Part shown: piece after piece, positions 23,088-32,096 of the stretch
Position numbering within the stretch: the first letter of the stretch is position 1
Layout of the letters: each line of letters opens with the position of its first letter
Origin: Acidobacteriota bacterium
GTDB taxonomy: Bacteria > Acidobacteriota > Thermoanaerobaculia > Multivoradales > JAGPDF01
NCBI GenBank assembly: GCA_014584695.1
Contig: JACTMI010000010.1
Span: forward strand, 1-64,000
Reading direction: 5' to 3'
DNA length: 64,000 bases
Program-made: the position numbers and the translations under genes
The notes under the pieces: model-generated
Told to the model about the DNA's origin: nothing
Databases searched by the model: none
Seen by the model: only the letters and a program-made list of their open reading frames with translations

Positions 23088-24587
23088 TCAGAGTCCCGGC
23101 GGCAGCATCGGCCGCAGCAGGACCTCGACGATGCGGGCGTTGAGCAGTCCGAGCACGACGAGGCCCGCAGCCAAGGCCACGGTCGGCAGCGTCGCCCAGG
23201 CGATCCCCCCCTCGCCCGGCACCGGCGCGGGCGCGGCGATCTCGGCGGCGTCGGCCGCGGGAGCGCGCAGGTAGACCCGCTCGAGCACGCGGAAGAAGTA
23301 GACGGCCGAGAGCAGCGTGCTCACCAGGATGGCGGCGAGCAGGAGCCAGCGACCGCGCTCGAGCGCGCCGAGCGCCAGGTACCACTTGCTGAAGAACCCG
23401 GCCGTCGGCGGCAGGCCGATCATCGACAGCGCCGCGGTCGCGAAGGCCGCCGACGTCCAGGGCAGCACGCGCCGGGTCCGCGCGTCGAGCGCCGAGAGCC
23501 GGCTGTGGCCGAGCTCGCGCCGCAGCGTGCCGCTGACCATGAACAGGCAGGCCTTCATGCAGGCGTGGTTGAGCACGTGCAGCACGGCGCCGATCAGGCC
23601 GAGCGGCGAGGCGAGCCCGATGCCGACCGCGAGGTAGCCGGCCTGGGCGACACTCGAATAGGCGAGCATGCGCTTGAGATCGTCCTGGGCGATCGCCATC
23701 ACCGAGCCCCAGACGATGCCGATCGCCCCGAGATAGCCGACGACGTCGAGAAGGGGCAGCGCCGAGCGCGCGTGCTCCGGATCGACGACGAAGAAGAAGA
23801 ACCGGATCAGCACGTAGGCGGCGACCTTGGTGCCGATCGGCGCGATCAGCGCCACGGCCGGCGAAGAGGCGTGCGCGTAGGCATCCGGCATCCAGGCGTG
23901 GAGCGGGAACAGCGCCATCTTGAGTCCGATGCCGAGGGCCACCAGCACCAGCGCCACGGTGGCGGTGGGCGAGTCGAGCACGCCGGGCAGCAGCGCGGCC
24001 ACGTCCGCCATGTTGAGCGAGCCGGTGAGCATGTAGAGGAACGCGATGCCCAGCAGGTAGAAGCTCGCGCCCGCGGTGCCGAGCAACAGGTAGCGGAACG
24101 ACGACACCGGCGCGCGCGCGTCACCCACGGCGAGCAGGGCGTACATGGCGAGCGAGCTGATCTCGAGGAAGACGTAGAGGTTGAACAGATCGCCGGTGAG
24201 CGCGATGCCGAGCAGGCCGGTGACGAGGAGCGTGGCGGCGGCGTAGAAGGGCGTCAGCCGGCCGGCGAGCTCGCGCGCGGCGATGCGCCGCGAGTGTGCG
24301 AGCACGAGCAGCGCCACGGCGGCCACCACCGCGCAGAGGAAGGCCGAGAGCGGATCGAGCACGAGCTCGATGCCGACCGGCGGCTGCCAGCCGGCGAGGC
24401 GGTAGGCGACGCGGCCACCGCCCGCGGTATGCGCCAACCCGCCGAGCGCGAAGACGAGCGCGGCGAGGGTGCCGGCGCTCGCCACCCAGAACGCCGCCCG
24501 CCCCCGCCGCTGGCCGCAGAAGGGCACGACCAGCGTCGCGACGAGCGTCGCCAGCGGGATCAGCACCGGCAGGTGCTCGGGGGTCAT
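23088..24587 (-). CDS. mnhD: Na+/H+ antiporter subunit D (MnhD/MbhH-like)
   Basis: 499 aa. FNLYVFLEISSLAMYALLAV (key TM5 Glu), GLKMALFPLHAWMPDAYAHA, SPAVALIAPIGTKVAAYVLI (TM7 Lys), DDLKRMLAYSSVAQAGYLAV, HVLNHACMKACLFMVSG and LPPTAGFFSKWYLALGALE are all intact. This subunit forms one of the antiporter channels in Mrp and Mbh complexes. ATGA overlap with the C subunit upstream and an 8-nt gap to the next D-like gene place it mid-operon. Confidence 0.92.
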   Translation of the reverse strand: MTPEHLPVLIPLATLVATLVVPFCGQRRGRAAFWVASAGTLAALVFALGGLAHTAGGGRVAYRLAGWQPPVGIELVLDPLSAFLCAVVAAVALLVLAHSRRIAARELAGRLTPFYAAATLLVTGLLGIALTGDLFNLYVFLEISSLAMYALLAVGDARAPVSSFRYLLLGTAGASFYLLGIAFLYMLTGSLNMADVAALLPGVLDSPTATVALVLVALGIGLKMALFPLHAWMPDAYAHASSPAVALIAPIGTKVAAYVLIRFFFFVVDPEHARSALPLLDVVGYLGAIGIVWGSVMAIAQDDLKRMLAYSSVAQAGYLAVGIGLASPLGLIGAVLHVLNHACMKACLFMVSGTLRRELGHSRLSALDARTRRVLPWTSAAFATAALSMIGLPPTAGFFSKWYLALGALERGRWLLLAAILVSTLLSAVYFFRVLERVYLRAPAADAAEIAAPAPVPGEGGIAWATLPTVALAAGLVVLGLLNARIVEVLLRPMLPPGL

Positions 24588-24961
24588 CGCATCCGCTCCA
24601 GCAGCTCGTCCTCCTCGAGCGTGCCGAAGCGCTCGTGGATCGCGACGAGCAGGGCGAAGGCCACGCCGGTGATCGCGACGCCGACGACGATCGCCGTCAG
24701 CATCAGGGTCTGCGGCAACGGATTCATGTACAGCGCCGGGTCGGCGACCGGAATGGACTGGTCGAGCACCGGCACGGTGGCGTCGCGCTTGTAGGCCGCG
24801 GCGATCCAGAGCAGGACGATCGCGCTCTGGAAGATGTTGAGGCCGATCACCTTGAGCACCAGGTTGCGCTTGACCAGCATGCCGTAGAGTCCGATGCCGA
24901 GCAGCGCCATCGCCGTCCAGTAGACGTAGTGGGTGCCGGCGAGCTCGCGCAGAACCGACAT
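24584..24961 (-). CDS. mnhC: Na+/H+ antiporter subunit C (NuoK-like)
   Basis: 125 aa with three helices. WTAMALLGIGLYGMLVKRNL, KVIGLNIFQSAIVLLWIAA and then DPALYMNPLPQTLMLTAIVV with GVAITGVAFALLVAIHERFG match MrpC/MnhC, including the 'NPLPQ.L.LTAIV' signature. Lies 1 nt downstream of subunit B and overlaps subunit D by 4 nt. Confidence 0.93.
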   Translation of the reverse strand: MSVLRELAGTHYVYWTAMALLGIGLYGMLVKRNLVLKVIGLNIFQSAIVLLWIAAAYKRDATVPVLDQSIPVADPALYMNPLPQTLMLTAIVVGVAITGVAFALLVAIHERFGTLEEDELLERMR

Positions 24962-24962
24962 C

Positions 24963-25418
24963 TCAGCTCCCGCCGCGGTCCTCGCGCGTGCTGCCGAGGA
25001 GCAAGTCGTCGTAGATCGACACCAGCGCCCCGGCGACCGCCACGCCCACCGCGACCTCGACGATCAGCATCCCGTAGTAGCGCGCGGCGGCGGGCTCGGC
25101 CCCCAGCCAGGAGATCGCCGCGTAGTCGAGGAAGTTGCCGGAGCCGGCGAGCGCCAGGGCGCCGAGGCCGGCGAAGGCGAGCGCGCCGGCGGCGCTCCAG
25201 AGGGTGGCCTTGCCGGTGGTCACCTGCTGCCGCCCGACGCGGTCGCCGAGGGCGAGGCGGAGCAGCAGCAGGCTCGCCGCCAGCAGCACGCCCCCCTGGA
25301 ATCCGCCGCCCGGGCTGTAGTGGCCGTGGATGATGACGTAGAAGGCCATGACCTGGATCGCCGGCGCCATGGTGCGCGCGGCGACCAGCACGATCGGGCT
25401 CTTCGAGGGGTGGATCAC
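24963..25418 (-). CDS. mnhB: Na+/H+ antiporter subunit B (MnhB/MbhF-like)
   Basis: 151 aa. ARTMAPAIQVMAFYVIIHGH followed by YSPGGGFQGGVLLAASLLLL is the hallmark of the MnhB domain. Two further helices are visible (WSAAGALAFAGLGALALAG and MLIVEVAVGVAVAGALVSIY). It overlaps the MbhE-like gene upstream by 4 nt. Here B is a separate gene; in the divergent operon the same domain is fused to subunit A. Confidence 0.92.
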   Translation of the reverse strand: MIHPSKSPIVLVAARTMAPAIQVMAFYVIIHGHYSPGGGFQGGVLLAASLLLLRLALGDRVGRQQVTTGKATLWSAAGALAFAGLGALALAGSGNFLDYAAISWLGAEPAAARYYGMLIVEVAVGVAVAGALVSIYDDLLLGSTREDRGGS

Positions 25419-25714
25419 GGCAGCGGCCTCCGCCGCAGGACGAAATAGCAGGCGAGCCCGCTCGCGAAGACCACGACCACCTCGCCGAGGGTGTCCCAGC
25501 TGCGGTAGTCGGCGAGCACCACGGTGACCATGTTGGGCGTGCGCGCGTCCCGGTAGGCGTTCTGCAGGTAGTAGGTGCCCGCCACCGCCGTGCCGGCGGC
25601 GCTGCGCTCGCGGTGCGCGGGCGCGTGCGGGTCGCCGTAGGCGGGCAGGCCGCTCACGGCGAAGACGAGGAGCGCGGTGAAGCCGGCGACGGCGGCGATG
25701 CCGAGGAGTCTCAC
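25415..25714 (-). CDS. mbhE: MbhE-like subunit (second MrpA C-terminal domain)
   Basis: 99 aa. An N-terminal helix (LLGIAAVAGFTALLVFAVSG), then a short exposed loop, then YYLQNAYRDARTPNMVTVVL with DYRSWDTLGEVVVVFASGLA, the 'N.V..VL.D.R..DT.GE..V' signature of the MrpA/MbhE C-terminal domain. Overlaps by 4 nt with both neighbours. In Mrp complexes this domain is part of MrpA; here it is a stand-alone gene as in archaeal Mbh. Confidence 0.88.
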   Translation of the reverse strand: MRLLGIAAVAGFTALLVFAVSGLPAYGDPHAPAHRERSAAGTAVAGTYYLQNAYRDARTPNMVTVVLADYRSWDTLGEVVVVFASGLACYFVLRRRPLP

Positions 25715-25956
25715 GAGCGGCTCTTCCGCGAGGTCTGGTGGAGCGTGGCGATGAGCAGGATGCCGACCACGCCGGCGCCGACCACGGCCTCGGTGAAGCC
25801 GACGTCGACCGCGCCCATCGAGGCGAACAGCAGCGCCAGGACGAAGCTGTAGATGGTGAAGGTCGCCGCCGCGGCCAGCAGGCTGCGGAAGGCGAGCGAG
25901 CTCGCGGCGGCGATGACCAGGAAGGCGAGCAGCAGGATCTCGGCGACCAGACGCAT
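25711..25956 (-). CDS. mbhD: MbhD-like subunit (DUF4040, first MrpA C-terminal domain)
   Basis: 81 aa with two to three helices. LAAAATFTIYSFVLALLFAS followed by MGAVDVGFTEAVVGAGVVGI is the DUF4040/MbhD signature ('D...TE..VG.G'). Coupled by 4-nt overlap to the MbhE-like gene. The stand-alone gene is characteristic of Mbh-type rather than Mrp-type operons. Confidence 0.88.
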   Translation of the reverse strand: MRLVAEILLLAFLVIAAASSLAFRSLLAAAATFTIYSFVLALLFASMGAVDVGFTEAVVGAGVVGILLIATLHQTSRKSRS

Positions 25957-25961
25957 CGACC

Positions 25962-26282
25962 TCAGCCCTCTCCGCGCTCGTTCTCGAGGCGCGGGCGCAA
26001 GCCGATGCGGAAGGCGGCGCGCGCCAGCGCGTGGATCGCCACCGGGTTGGCGATGCCGGCGAACAGCGCCACGAGAGCGAGCTTCGCCGAGGCCATGGTC
26101 CAGCCCTCGAAGACCATCAGGCCGGCGATGATGACGACCATTCCGAGCGTGTCGGTGTTGCTCGCCAGGTGGCTGCGCGAGTAGAACTCGGGCAGTCGCA
26201 GCAGCCCGATGCTGCCCACTAGCATGAGCAGCGCGCCGGCGATCAGCAGGGTGACGGCGAGGGCCTCCTGCACGGCGCTCAT
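25962..26282 (-). CDS. mnhG: Na+/H+ antiporter subunit G
   Basis: 106 aa, three helices. LLIAGALLMLVGSIGLLRLP then EFYSRSHLASNTDTLGMVVI match the MnhG signature ('GLLRLPDFY.R.H....TLG'). Overlaps subunit F by 4 nt and precedes the MbhD-like gene by 5 nt. Confidence 0.92.
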   Translation of the reverse strand: MSAVQEALAVTLLIAGALLMLVGSIGLLRLPEFYSRSHLASNTDTLGMVVIIAGLMVFEGWTMASAKLALVALFAGIANPVAIHALARAAFRIGLRPRLENERGEG

Positions 26283-26539
26283 CGGGCCTTCTCGAAGTAT
26301 TCGGCCAGCGCGATGACGCTCAGGAAGCCGAGCACCGCGTAGGCGATGGCGATGTCCATGAACATCCCCTCGCGCCCGTAGAGCCGACCGATCAGGCAGA
26401 TCAGCACGACGGTCTTGCCGCCCACCGCGCTGACGCCCAACAGGCGATCGAAGACGGTCGGCCCGCGCAGCACGCGCACGAGCGGCAGCAGCACGATCAG
26501 CGTCAGCGCGCCGGCGTAGACGGTGAGAAACTCGCTCAC
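26279..26539 (-). CDS. mnhF: Na+/H+ antiporter subunit F
   Basis: 86 aa from a GTG that overlaps the subunit E stop (GTGA). Three helices with ALTLIVLLPLVRVLRGPTVF then DRLLGVSAVGGKTVVLICLI and DIAIAYAVLGFLSVIALAEY, the MnhF pattern ('R...GP...DR....D'). The longer frame upstream lies antiphase inside subunit E and is rejected. Confidence 0.9.
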   Translation of the reverse strand: MSEFLTVYAGALTLIVLLPLVRVLRGPTVFDRLLGVSAVGGKTVVLICLIGRLYGREGMFMDIAIAYAVLGFLSVIALAEYFEKAR

Positions 26540-27156
26540 CGGCGCCGCAGCTCGGAGCGCAGTCGGATCTTGCGCACGTCGGTGATCAACGGCTCGGGCG
26601 CGCCGCCGAAGAGCGCCGCCACCCGCCGCGCCATCGAACCGGCGAGCAAGGCGTCGGCCGAGTGCTCGTTGATGGCGTGGACGGTGAGCTCGTCGCCCTC
26701 GATGTCGAGCGTCAGCGTCCCGGGAGTGAGCGTGATCGAGTTGCCGAGGAATACCTGTGCCGTATAGGAGGGCTGGTGGCTGCGGAAGCGCAGGATGAGC
26801 GGCGCGATGCGGGGGCGGCGCGCGAGCGGCAGGTGGGCGACGTAGATGCCCGACATCAGCATCTGCCAGAACAGCCACGGCAGGTAGAGGAGCAGCCGGA
26901 AGAAGCGGATCGGCGCCTCGGCCGTGCCGCCGAGCGGGTCGAGCGTCGGCCGCTCGGGATCCACCTCGATGGCGCGCGCGGGACGGTTGAGCCAGAGCAC
27001 GAAGGCGACGGTGACGACGCCCAGACCGACATGGAAGGGATCGAAATAGCCGCTCAGGGAGAGCCAGATCGCGAGCAGGATCAGCCCTTCGAAGAGCAGG
27101 AAGCGCCGCCGGTGGCGCTGCGATTCGCGCGAGCTGGCGCGCGGCTCGTTCGTCAT
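26536..27156 (-). CDS. mnhE: Na+/H+ antiporter subunit E, first gene of the leftward operon
   Basis: 206 aa. Two N-terminal helices (FLLFEGLILLAIWLSLSGYF; GLGVVTVAFVLWLNR), then RFFRLLLYLPWLFWQMLMSG and the cytoplasmic domain with FLGNSITLTPGTLTLDIEGD and ELTVHAINEHSADAL. The NSITLTPGT motif is diagnostic for MnhE. Gene order from here, E-F-G-MbhD-MbhE-B-C-D, equals that of archaeal mbhA-H. Confidence 0.93.
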   Translation of the reverse strand: MTNEPRASSRESQRHRRRFLLFEGLILLAIWLSLSGYFDPFHVGLGVVTVAFVLWLNRPARAIEVDPERPTLDPLGGTAEAPIRFFRLLLYLPWLFWQMLMSGIYVAHLPLARRPRIAPLILRFRSHQPSYTAQVFLGNSITLTPGTLTLDIEGDELTVHAINEHSADALLAGSMARRVAALFGGAPEPLITDVRKIRLRSELRRR

Positions 27157-27251
27157 CGTCGACCGGAACTCGGGCGTTTGTGGCGTGGCCCGCCTGCCGG
27201 AGCTGGGCGCTCTCGGCGCCAGCGTCCGGGCCGCCCCGCGAGCCGCGCGCC

Positions 27252-27257
27252 AGTATA
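27252..27257 (-). promoter_or_regulatory. Candidate -10 of the leftward antiporter operon
   Basis: Minus-strand TATACT about 95 bp upstream of the mnhE start, in an otherwise GC-only region. No good -35 is visible at the right spacing, so an activator or another sigma factor may be involved. Confidence 0.4.
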
Positions 27258-27295
27258 TCGGTTCGCTGCCCCCCGTACGGGCGCGCGCGAACGCG

Positions 27296-27324
27296 TTGAC
27301 CCGCCCCGGGTGGGGAGGTAAGTT
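27296..27324 (+). promoter_or_regulatory. Candidate promoter of the rightward antiporter operon
   Basis: TTGACC (27296-27301), 17-bp spacer, TAAGTT (27319-27324). The -35 is good and the -10 weak. It would give a ~90-nt leader before the mnhA ATG at 27420. Only 263 bp separate the two divergent operons, so they could share regulation. Confidence 0.45.
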
Positions 27325-27419
27325 ATGCCGCCTTGGCCATCCCCGAGGCAGAGCTCGTGGCCGGGCCGCGGGCCCGAGGGTGACGCGGACGGAGCGGAGT
27401 CGAGGATCCCCCCGAGCGC

Positions 27420-30221
27420 ATGAGCTTGACCCTGATCGTCCTCCTGCCGTTCGCCGGCGCGCTGCTGCCGGCGTGGGCGGCGCGGCGGAGCCGCAGCGCG
27501 AGCGCCTGGACGGCCGGCGCGGTCGCCGCGGCGTCCTTCGCGCTGCTGCTCGCGCGCGCGCCCGCGCTGTTCGCGGGCGAGGTGGCGCGTGCCGCCTGGG
27601 AGTGGGTGCCCGAGCTCGGCCTGCGCGCCTCGTTCCGGCTCGACGGCCTCGGCTTCCTCTTCGCCTTCCTGATCCTCGGCATCGGCCTGCTCATCGTGCT
27701 CTACGCGCGCCACTACCTGGGCGCCGGGGACGCGATGGGGCGCTTCTACGCCTACCTGCTGCTGTTCATGGGCTCGATGCTCGGCATCGTCCTGTCCGAG
27801 AACCTGGTCCTGCTGCTCGTCTTCTGGGAGCTCACCAGCCTGACCTCCTTCCTGCTGATCGGCTTCTGGAGCCACAAGGCGGCCGGACGGCAGGGGGCGC
27901 GCATGGCGCTCGTCGTCACCGGCGGTGGCGGCCTGGCGCTGCTCGCGGGGATCCTGCTGCTCGGCGCGATCGTCGGCTCCTACGAGCTCACCGACGTGCT
28001 CGCGGCGGGCGAGCAAATCCGGGCGAGCCCCGCGTACCTGCCGGCGCTCGCGCTCGTGCTGCTCGGCGCGTTCACCAAGTCGGCGCAGTTCCCCTTCCAC
28101 TTCTGGTTGCCGCACGCCATGGCGGCACCGACGCCGGTGAGCGCCTACCTGCACTCGGCGACGATGGTCAAGGCGGGCATCTTCCTGCTCGCCCGCCTCC
28201 ACCCGGCGCTCGCGGGGACACCCGAGTGGTTCTTCCTGGTGACCGGCGCGGGGCTCGCGACGCTCGTCGTCGGTGCCTACGTGGCGCTCGTGCAGCACGA
28301 CCTCAAGGCGCTGCTCGCCTTCTCGACCGTGAGTCACCTCGGGCTGATGACGGCGCTGCTCGGCTTCGGCACGGCGGCGGCGGCGCAGGTCGCCCTGTTC
28401 CACGTGTTCAACCACGCCGCGTTCAAGGCCGCGCTCTTCATGAATGCCGGCATCGTCGGCCACGAGACCGGCAGGCTCGACCTGCGCCGGTTGGGCGGCC
28501 TGCGGCGCTACCTGCCGGTGTCGGCGGCGCTCGCCGTGCTCGCGGCGGCGGCGATGGCCGGCGTCGCCCCGCTCAACGGCTATCTGAGCAAGGAGATGTT
28601 CCTCGCCGAGTCGCTCGATCTCGCCGAGCTGCGAGCCCTGCCCTGGCTCGTGCCGGCGATCGCGACGCTGGCGGTGGCGCTGTCGCTGGCGTACGCGCTG
28701 CGCTACGTGGTCGGCGTCTACTTCGGCGAGCCAGCGCGCTTCGATCGCCCGCCGCACGAGCCGCCGCGCGCCATGCGGCTGCCGGTCGAGCTGCTGGTCG
28801 GCGTCTGCGTGGCGGTCGGCCTGATGCCGATGCTGCTCGCCGCGCCGGTCGTCGCGGTGGCGGCGCGAGCGGCGGCGGGTGGCGGCGCCGTCCCCGAGCT
28901 CCACCTGGCGCTCTGGCACGGACTGAACCTGCCGCTGCTGCTGAGCGCCGTCGGGCTGGCCGCGGGCGTCGTCGTCTGGCGCGGCGCGCCGCGGCTCGAG
29001 CGGTTGCACGAGAGCGCCCTGCCGCTGCCCGAGGCCAAGCGAATCTACGACCGCGCGCTCGAGGCCTGCGCCGCCGCGGCGCGCTGGTTGACCGCGCGGC
29101 TGGAGAGCGACTCGCTGCAGCGCTACCTGGCGTTGCTGCTCGCGACGGCGCTGGTCGCGCTCGCCGGGCCACTCGTCGCCGCGCCGGTCGAGGCTGGCGA
29201 CGCTCCGCGGATCCCTGCCGATCCGCTCTCGCTCGCCGCCTGGGTGCTGCTCGTCGCCGGCGCGCTCGGGACCGTGCTCCGTCACCGCGAGCGGATCGTG
29301 GCCGTGGTCCTGGTCGGCGTCGTCGGGCTGGTCGTGTCGCTCGCCTTCGTCCACCTGTCGGCCCCCGACCTGGCGCTGACCCAGCTCGCGGTCGAAGTGG
29401 TCACCGTCGTCCTCATCCTGCTCGCGCTCGAGCTGCTGCCGCGCAGGACGCCGGTGGAGAGCTCGCGGGCGCGCAAGCTGCGCGACGGCGCGCTCGCGGT
29501 CGCGGCCGGCGCCGCCGTCGGCTGGGTGAGCTGGCTGCTGCTGACGCGGCCGTTCGAGAGCATCTCGGGCTATTTCCTCGCCGAGAGCAAGCCGCGCGGC
29601 GGCGGCGCCAACGTCGTCAACGTCATCCTGGTGGACTTCCGCGGTTACGACACCTTCGGCGAGATCACCGTGCTGGCGATCGCGGCGCTCGGCGTCTTCG
29701 CGCTCATCGACGGCCTCGGGCTGCCCAACGCGTTCCGGGTCGCGCCCGACGACGAGGCGCGCCACCCGCTGATGCTCGCCGTGGTCGCGCGGCTGGTGCT
29801 GCCGCTCGCGCTCCTGGTGGCGGTCTTCCTCTTCCTGCGCGGCCACCAGCATCCGGGCAGCGGCTTCGTCGCCGGCCTGGTCGTCGGCGTGGCGCTCATC
29901 CTGCAGTACATCGCGAGCGGTATCGGCTGGACGCGGACGAAGATGCCGCGCGACTTCCATCCGCTGGTCGCGAGCGGACTGCTGCTCGCCGGCCTGATCG
30001 GCATCGGCAGCTTCCTGTTCGCGCACCCGTTCCTCACCGGCTGGTTCGACTACTTCACCCTGCCGGGCATCGGGAAGTTCGAGCTGACGAGCGCTCTGGT
30101 CTTCGATCTCGGGGTCTTCCTCACCGTCGTCGGCGGCGTGCTCCTGATCCTCGTCCACATGGGCAAAGCGGCGGAGTCGGACGCGGTCCGCCTGCCCGAG
30201 ACCGGGCCGCGGGGAGAGTAG
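27420..30221 (+). CDS. mnhA: Na+/H+ antiporter subunit A fused to subunit B (MnhA/PhaAB-like)
   Basis: 933 aa. The N-terminal NuoL-like region (1-~500) has VLLLVFWELTSLTSFLLIGF (TM Glu), LVLLGAFTKSAQFPFHFWLP, PTPVSAYLHSATMVKAGIFL (TM Lys), DLKALLAFSTVSHLGLMTAL and FNHAAFKAALFMNAGIVG. Next come the MbhD-like domain (LAFVHLSAPDLALTQLAVEV) and the MbhE-like domain (GGGANVVNVILVDFRGYDTF). The last ~160 aa form an MnhB domain (RGHQHPGSGFVAGLVVGVAL). All of A and B are thus one polypeptide, as in Pha/Shaa-type complexes. First gene of the rightward operon, followed 7 nt later by subunit C. Confidence 0.94.
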   Translation: MSLTLIVLLPFAGALLPAWAARRSRSASAWTAGAVAAASFALLLARAPALFAGEVARAAWEWVPELGLRASFRLDGLGFLFAFLILGIGLLIVLYARHYLGAGDAMGRFYAYLLLFMGSMLGIVLSENLVLLLVFWELTSLTSFLLIGFWSHKAAGRQGARMALVVTGGGGLALLAGILLLGAIVGSYELTDVLAAGEQIRASPAYLPALALVLLGAFTKSAQFPFHFWLPHAMAAPTPVSAYLHSATMVKAGIFLLARLHPALAGTPEWFFLVTGAGLATLVVGAYVALVQHDLKALLAFSTVSHLGLMTALLGFGTAAAAQVALFHVFNHAAFKAALFMNAGIVGHETGRLDLRRLGGLRRYLPVSAALAVLAAAAMAGVAPLNGYLSKEMFLAESLDLAELRALPWLVPAIATLAVALSLAYALRYVVGVYFGEPARFDRPPHEPPRAMRLPVELLVGVCVAVGLMPMLLAAPVVAVAARAAAGGGAVPELHLALWHGLNLPLLLSAVGLAAGVVVWRGAPRLERLHESALPLPEAKRIYDRALEACAAAARWLTARLESDSLQRYLALLLATALVALAGPLVAAPVEAGDAPRIPADPLSLAAWVLLVAGALGTVLRHRERIVAVVLVGVVGLVVSLAFVHLSAPDLALTQLAVEVVTVVLILLALELLPRRTPVESSRARKLRDGALAVAAGAAVGWVSWLLLTRPFESISGYFLAESKPRGGGANVVNVILVDFRGYDTFGEITVLAIAALGVFALIDGLGLPNAFRVAPDDEARHPLMLAVVARLVLPLALLVAVFLFLRGHQHPGSGFVAGLVVGVALILQYIASGIGWTRTKMPRDFHPLVASGLLLAGLIGIGSFLFAHPFLTGWFDYFTLPGIGKFELTSALVFDLGVFLTVVGGVLLILVHMGKAAESDAVRLPETGPRGE

Positions 30222-30228
30222 CGGCGCG

Positions 30229-30579
30229 ATGGAGCTGCTCCTGGCCTCCGCGATCGGCGTCCTCGTCGCCGCCGGCGTCTATCTGCTGCTGCGCGCGCGC
30301 AGCTTCCCGGTGATCCTCGGCCTGGCGCTGCTCGGCTATGCCACGAACCTGTTCCTCTTCGCCTCGGGACGAGTGCGCGTCGGCCTCTGGCCGGTGATCA
30401 CCGACGGCATGAAGGAGTACCCCGATCCGCTGCCGCAAGCGTTGGTGCTGACCGCGATCGTCATCGGCTTCGGCATGACCGCGTACGTGCTCGTGCTCGC
30501 TCTGCGCGCCCGGATCGAGCTCGGCAGCGATCACGTGGACGGCGATGCCGACGACGCCGACCGGGGAGGCGCGCCGTGA
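30229..30579 (+). CDS. mnhC: Na+/H+ antiporter subunit C
   Basis: 116 aa, NuoK-like with three helices: IGVLVAAGVYLLLRARSFPV, ILGLALLGYATNLFLFASGR, then EYPDPLPQALVLTAIVIGFG, the 'DPLPQALVLTAIVI' signature of MrpC. Acidic tail. Overlaps subunit D by 4 nt. Confidence 0.94.
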   Translation: MELLLASAIGVLVAAGVYLLLRARSFPVILGLALLGYATNLFLFASGRVRVGLWPVITDGMKEYPDPLPQALVLTAIVIGFGMTAYVLVLALRARIELGSDHVDGDADDADRGGAP

Positions 30580-32096
30580 GCCACTGGATCGTCCTGCCGG
30601 TGCTCCTCCCCGCCTTCGCGGCAGTGCTCCAGCTGCTCGTCCAGCGCCGGTCGCTCGCCGTGCAGCGCGGCGTCGGCTTCACCGCCACCCTGGCGCTGCT
30701 CGCCGTGGCGCTGCGGCTGCTGGCCGAGGCGGCGACGGGGGACCGCGTCGTCTATCGGCTGGGCGACTGGCCGGCGCCGTTCGGCATCGTGCTCGTGCTG
30801 GACCGGCTGAGCGCGCTCCTGGTGCTGCTCACGGCCAGCGTGGCGCTCGTCGCGCTCGTCGCCGCGGCGCGCGGCTGGGACGGCCGCGGGCGCCACTTCC
30901 ACGCCCTCTTCCAGTTCCAGCTCATGGGGCTGTGCGGCGCCTTTCTCACCGGCGACATCTTCAACCTCTTCGTCTTCTTCGAGATCCTGCTCATCGCCTC
31001 GTACGGCCTGCTCGTTCACGGCGGCGGCGCCGCCCGGCTGCGCAGCGGCTTCCGCTACGTGATCTTGAACCTCACCGCCTCGAGCCTCTTCCTGATCGCG
31101 CTGGGGATCTTCTACGGCACCACCGGCACGCTCAACCTGGCCGACCTGGCCCTGAAGGTCGCGACGCTGGGGGCGCCGGAAGCGACCCTGCTGCACGCCG
31201 GCGCGCTGCTGCTGCTCGTCGTCTTCGCGGTCAAGGCGGCGGCGCTGCCGCTCTACTTCTGGCTGCCCGGCGCCTACGCGGCGGCGAGCGCGCCGGTGGC
31301 GGCGCTGTTCGCGCTGCTCACCAAGGTGGGGATCTATTCGATCCTGCGCGTCTTCCCGCTCGTCTTCGGCGGCCGGGCCGGCGCGCTCGCGGAGCTCGCG
31401 CCGCCGGTGCTGGTACCGGCCGGCCTCGCGACGCTCGCCGCCGCGGTGGCCGGCGTGCTCGCGGCGCGCGAGCTCGGGCGCCTCGTCGCCTACCTGGTCG
31501 TCGCTTCGGTCGGCACCCTGCTCGTCGCCGCCGGGATCGCTTCCGAGCCGGCGGTCGCCGCCGCGCTGTTCTACCTGCTGCAGAGCACGGTCGTCGTCGG
31601 CGGCCTCTTCCTGCTCGTCGAGCGGATCGCCGAGCAGCGCGGCGAGCTCGCGGACCGGCTGCAGCCGGGGCCGGCCGTCGCCCAGCCCGGCGTCTTGGGC
31701 TCGCTCTACTGCGTCGGCGCCATGGCGGCTGTCGGGCTACCGCCGTTGAGCGGCTTCTTCGGCAAGCTGTTCGTGCTGCGCAGCGCGCTCGACGCGCCCG
31801 CCGCGGTCTGGATCCTGGCCGTCGTCCTGACGAGCAGCCTGCTGCTGCTCGCGGCGCTGGCGCGGGCCGGGAGCGATCTGTTCTGGCGCGCCGAGCCCGG
31901 CCGCGGCGCGCCCGCGCCGCGCCCGGCGACGGCCGCGGAGCTCTTCCCCACGGCGGCGCTGTTCGCCGCCAGCGTGCTGCTGGTCGTCGCGGCCGGACCG
32001 GTCTGGAGCTACGCCCAGGCGACCGCGGCGCAGCTCGCCGACGTCGAGGCCTACGTGCGCGCGGTGCTCGGCGTCCCCTGGAGCGCAGCGCGGTGA
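30576..32096 (+). CDS. mnhD: Na+/H+ antiporter subunit D
   Basis: 506 aa with about 14 helices. FLTGDIFNLFVFFEILLIAS (TM Glu), FAVKAAALPLYFWLPGAYAA, SAPVAALFALLTKVGIYSIL (TM Lys), RELGRLVAYLVVASVGTLLV, LFYLLQSTVVVGGLFLLVER and GLPPLSGFFGKLFVLRSALD. It matches PhaD/MrpD better than the leftward-operon D subunits do. 4-nt overlaps on both sides. Confidence 0.93.
   Translation: MSHWIVLPVLLPAFAAVLQLLVQRRSLAVQRGVGFTATLALLAVALRLLAEAATGDRVVYRLGDWPAPFGIVLVLDRLSALLVLLTASVALVALVAAARGWDGRGRHFHALFQFQLMGLCGAFLTGDIFNLFVFFEILLIASYGLLVHGGGAARLRSGFRYVILNLTASSLFLIALGIFYGTTGTLNLADLALKVATLGAPEATLLHAGALLLLVVFAVKAAALPLYFWLPGAYAAASAPVAALFALLTKVGIYSILRVFPLVFGGRAGALAELAPPVLVPAGLATLAAAVAGVLAARELGRLVAYLVVASVGTLLVAAGIASEPAVAAALFYLLQSTVVVGGLFLLVERIAEQRGELADRLQPGPAVAQPGVLGSLYCVGAMAAVGLPPLSGFFGKLFVLRSALDAPAAVWILAVVLTSSLLLLAALARAGSDLFWRAEPGRGAPAPRPATAAELFPTAALFAASVLLVVAAGPVWSYAQATAAQLADVEAYVRAVLGVPWSAAR

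Noticed and set aside
27153-30158. A 1,001-codon open frame antisense to mnhA, and similar long frames antisense to other genes (e.g. 52079-56965, 19438-22089).
   Set aside because: Composition is dominated by Arg/Gly/Glu/Gln/Ala typical of antisense frames in high-GC DNA. They lie opposite genes with clear family motifs and show none themselves.
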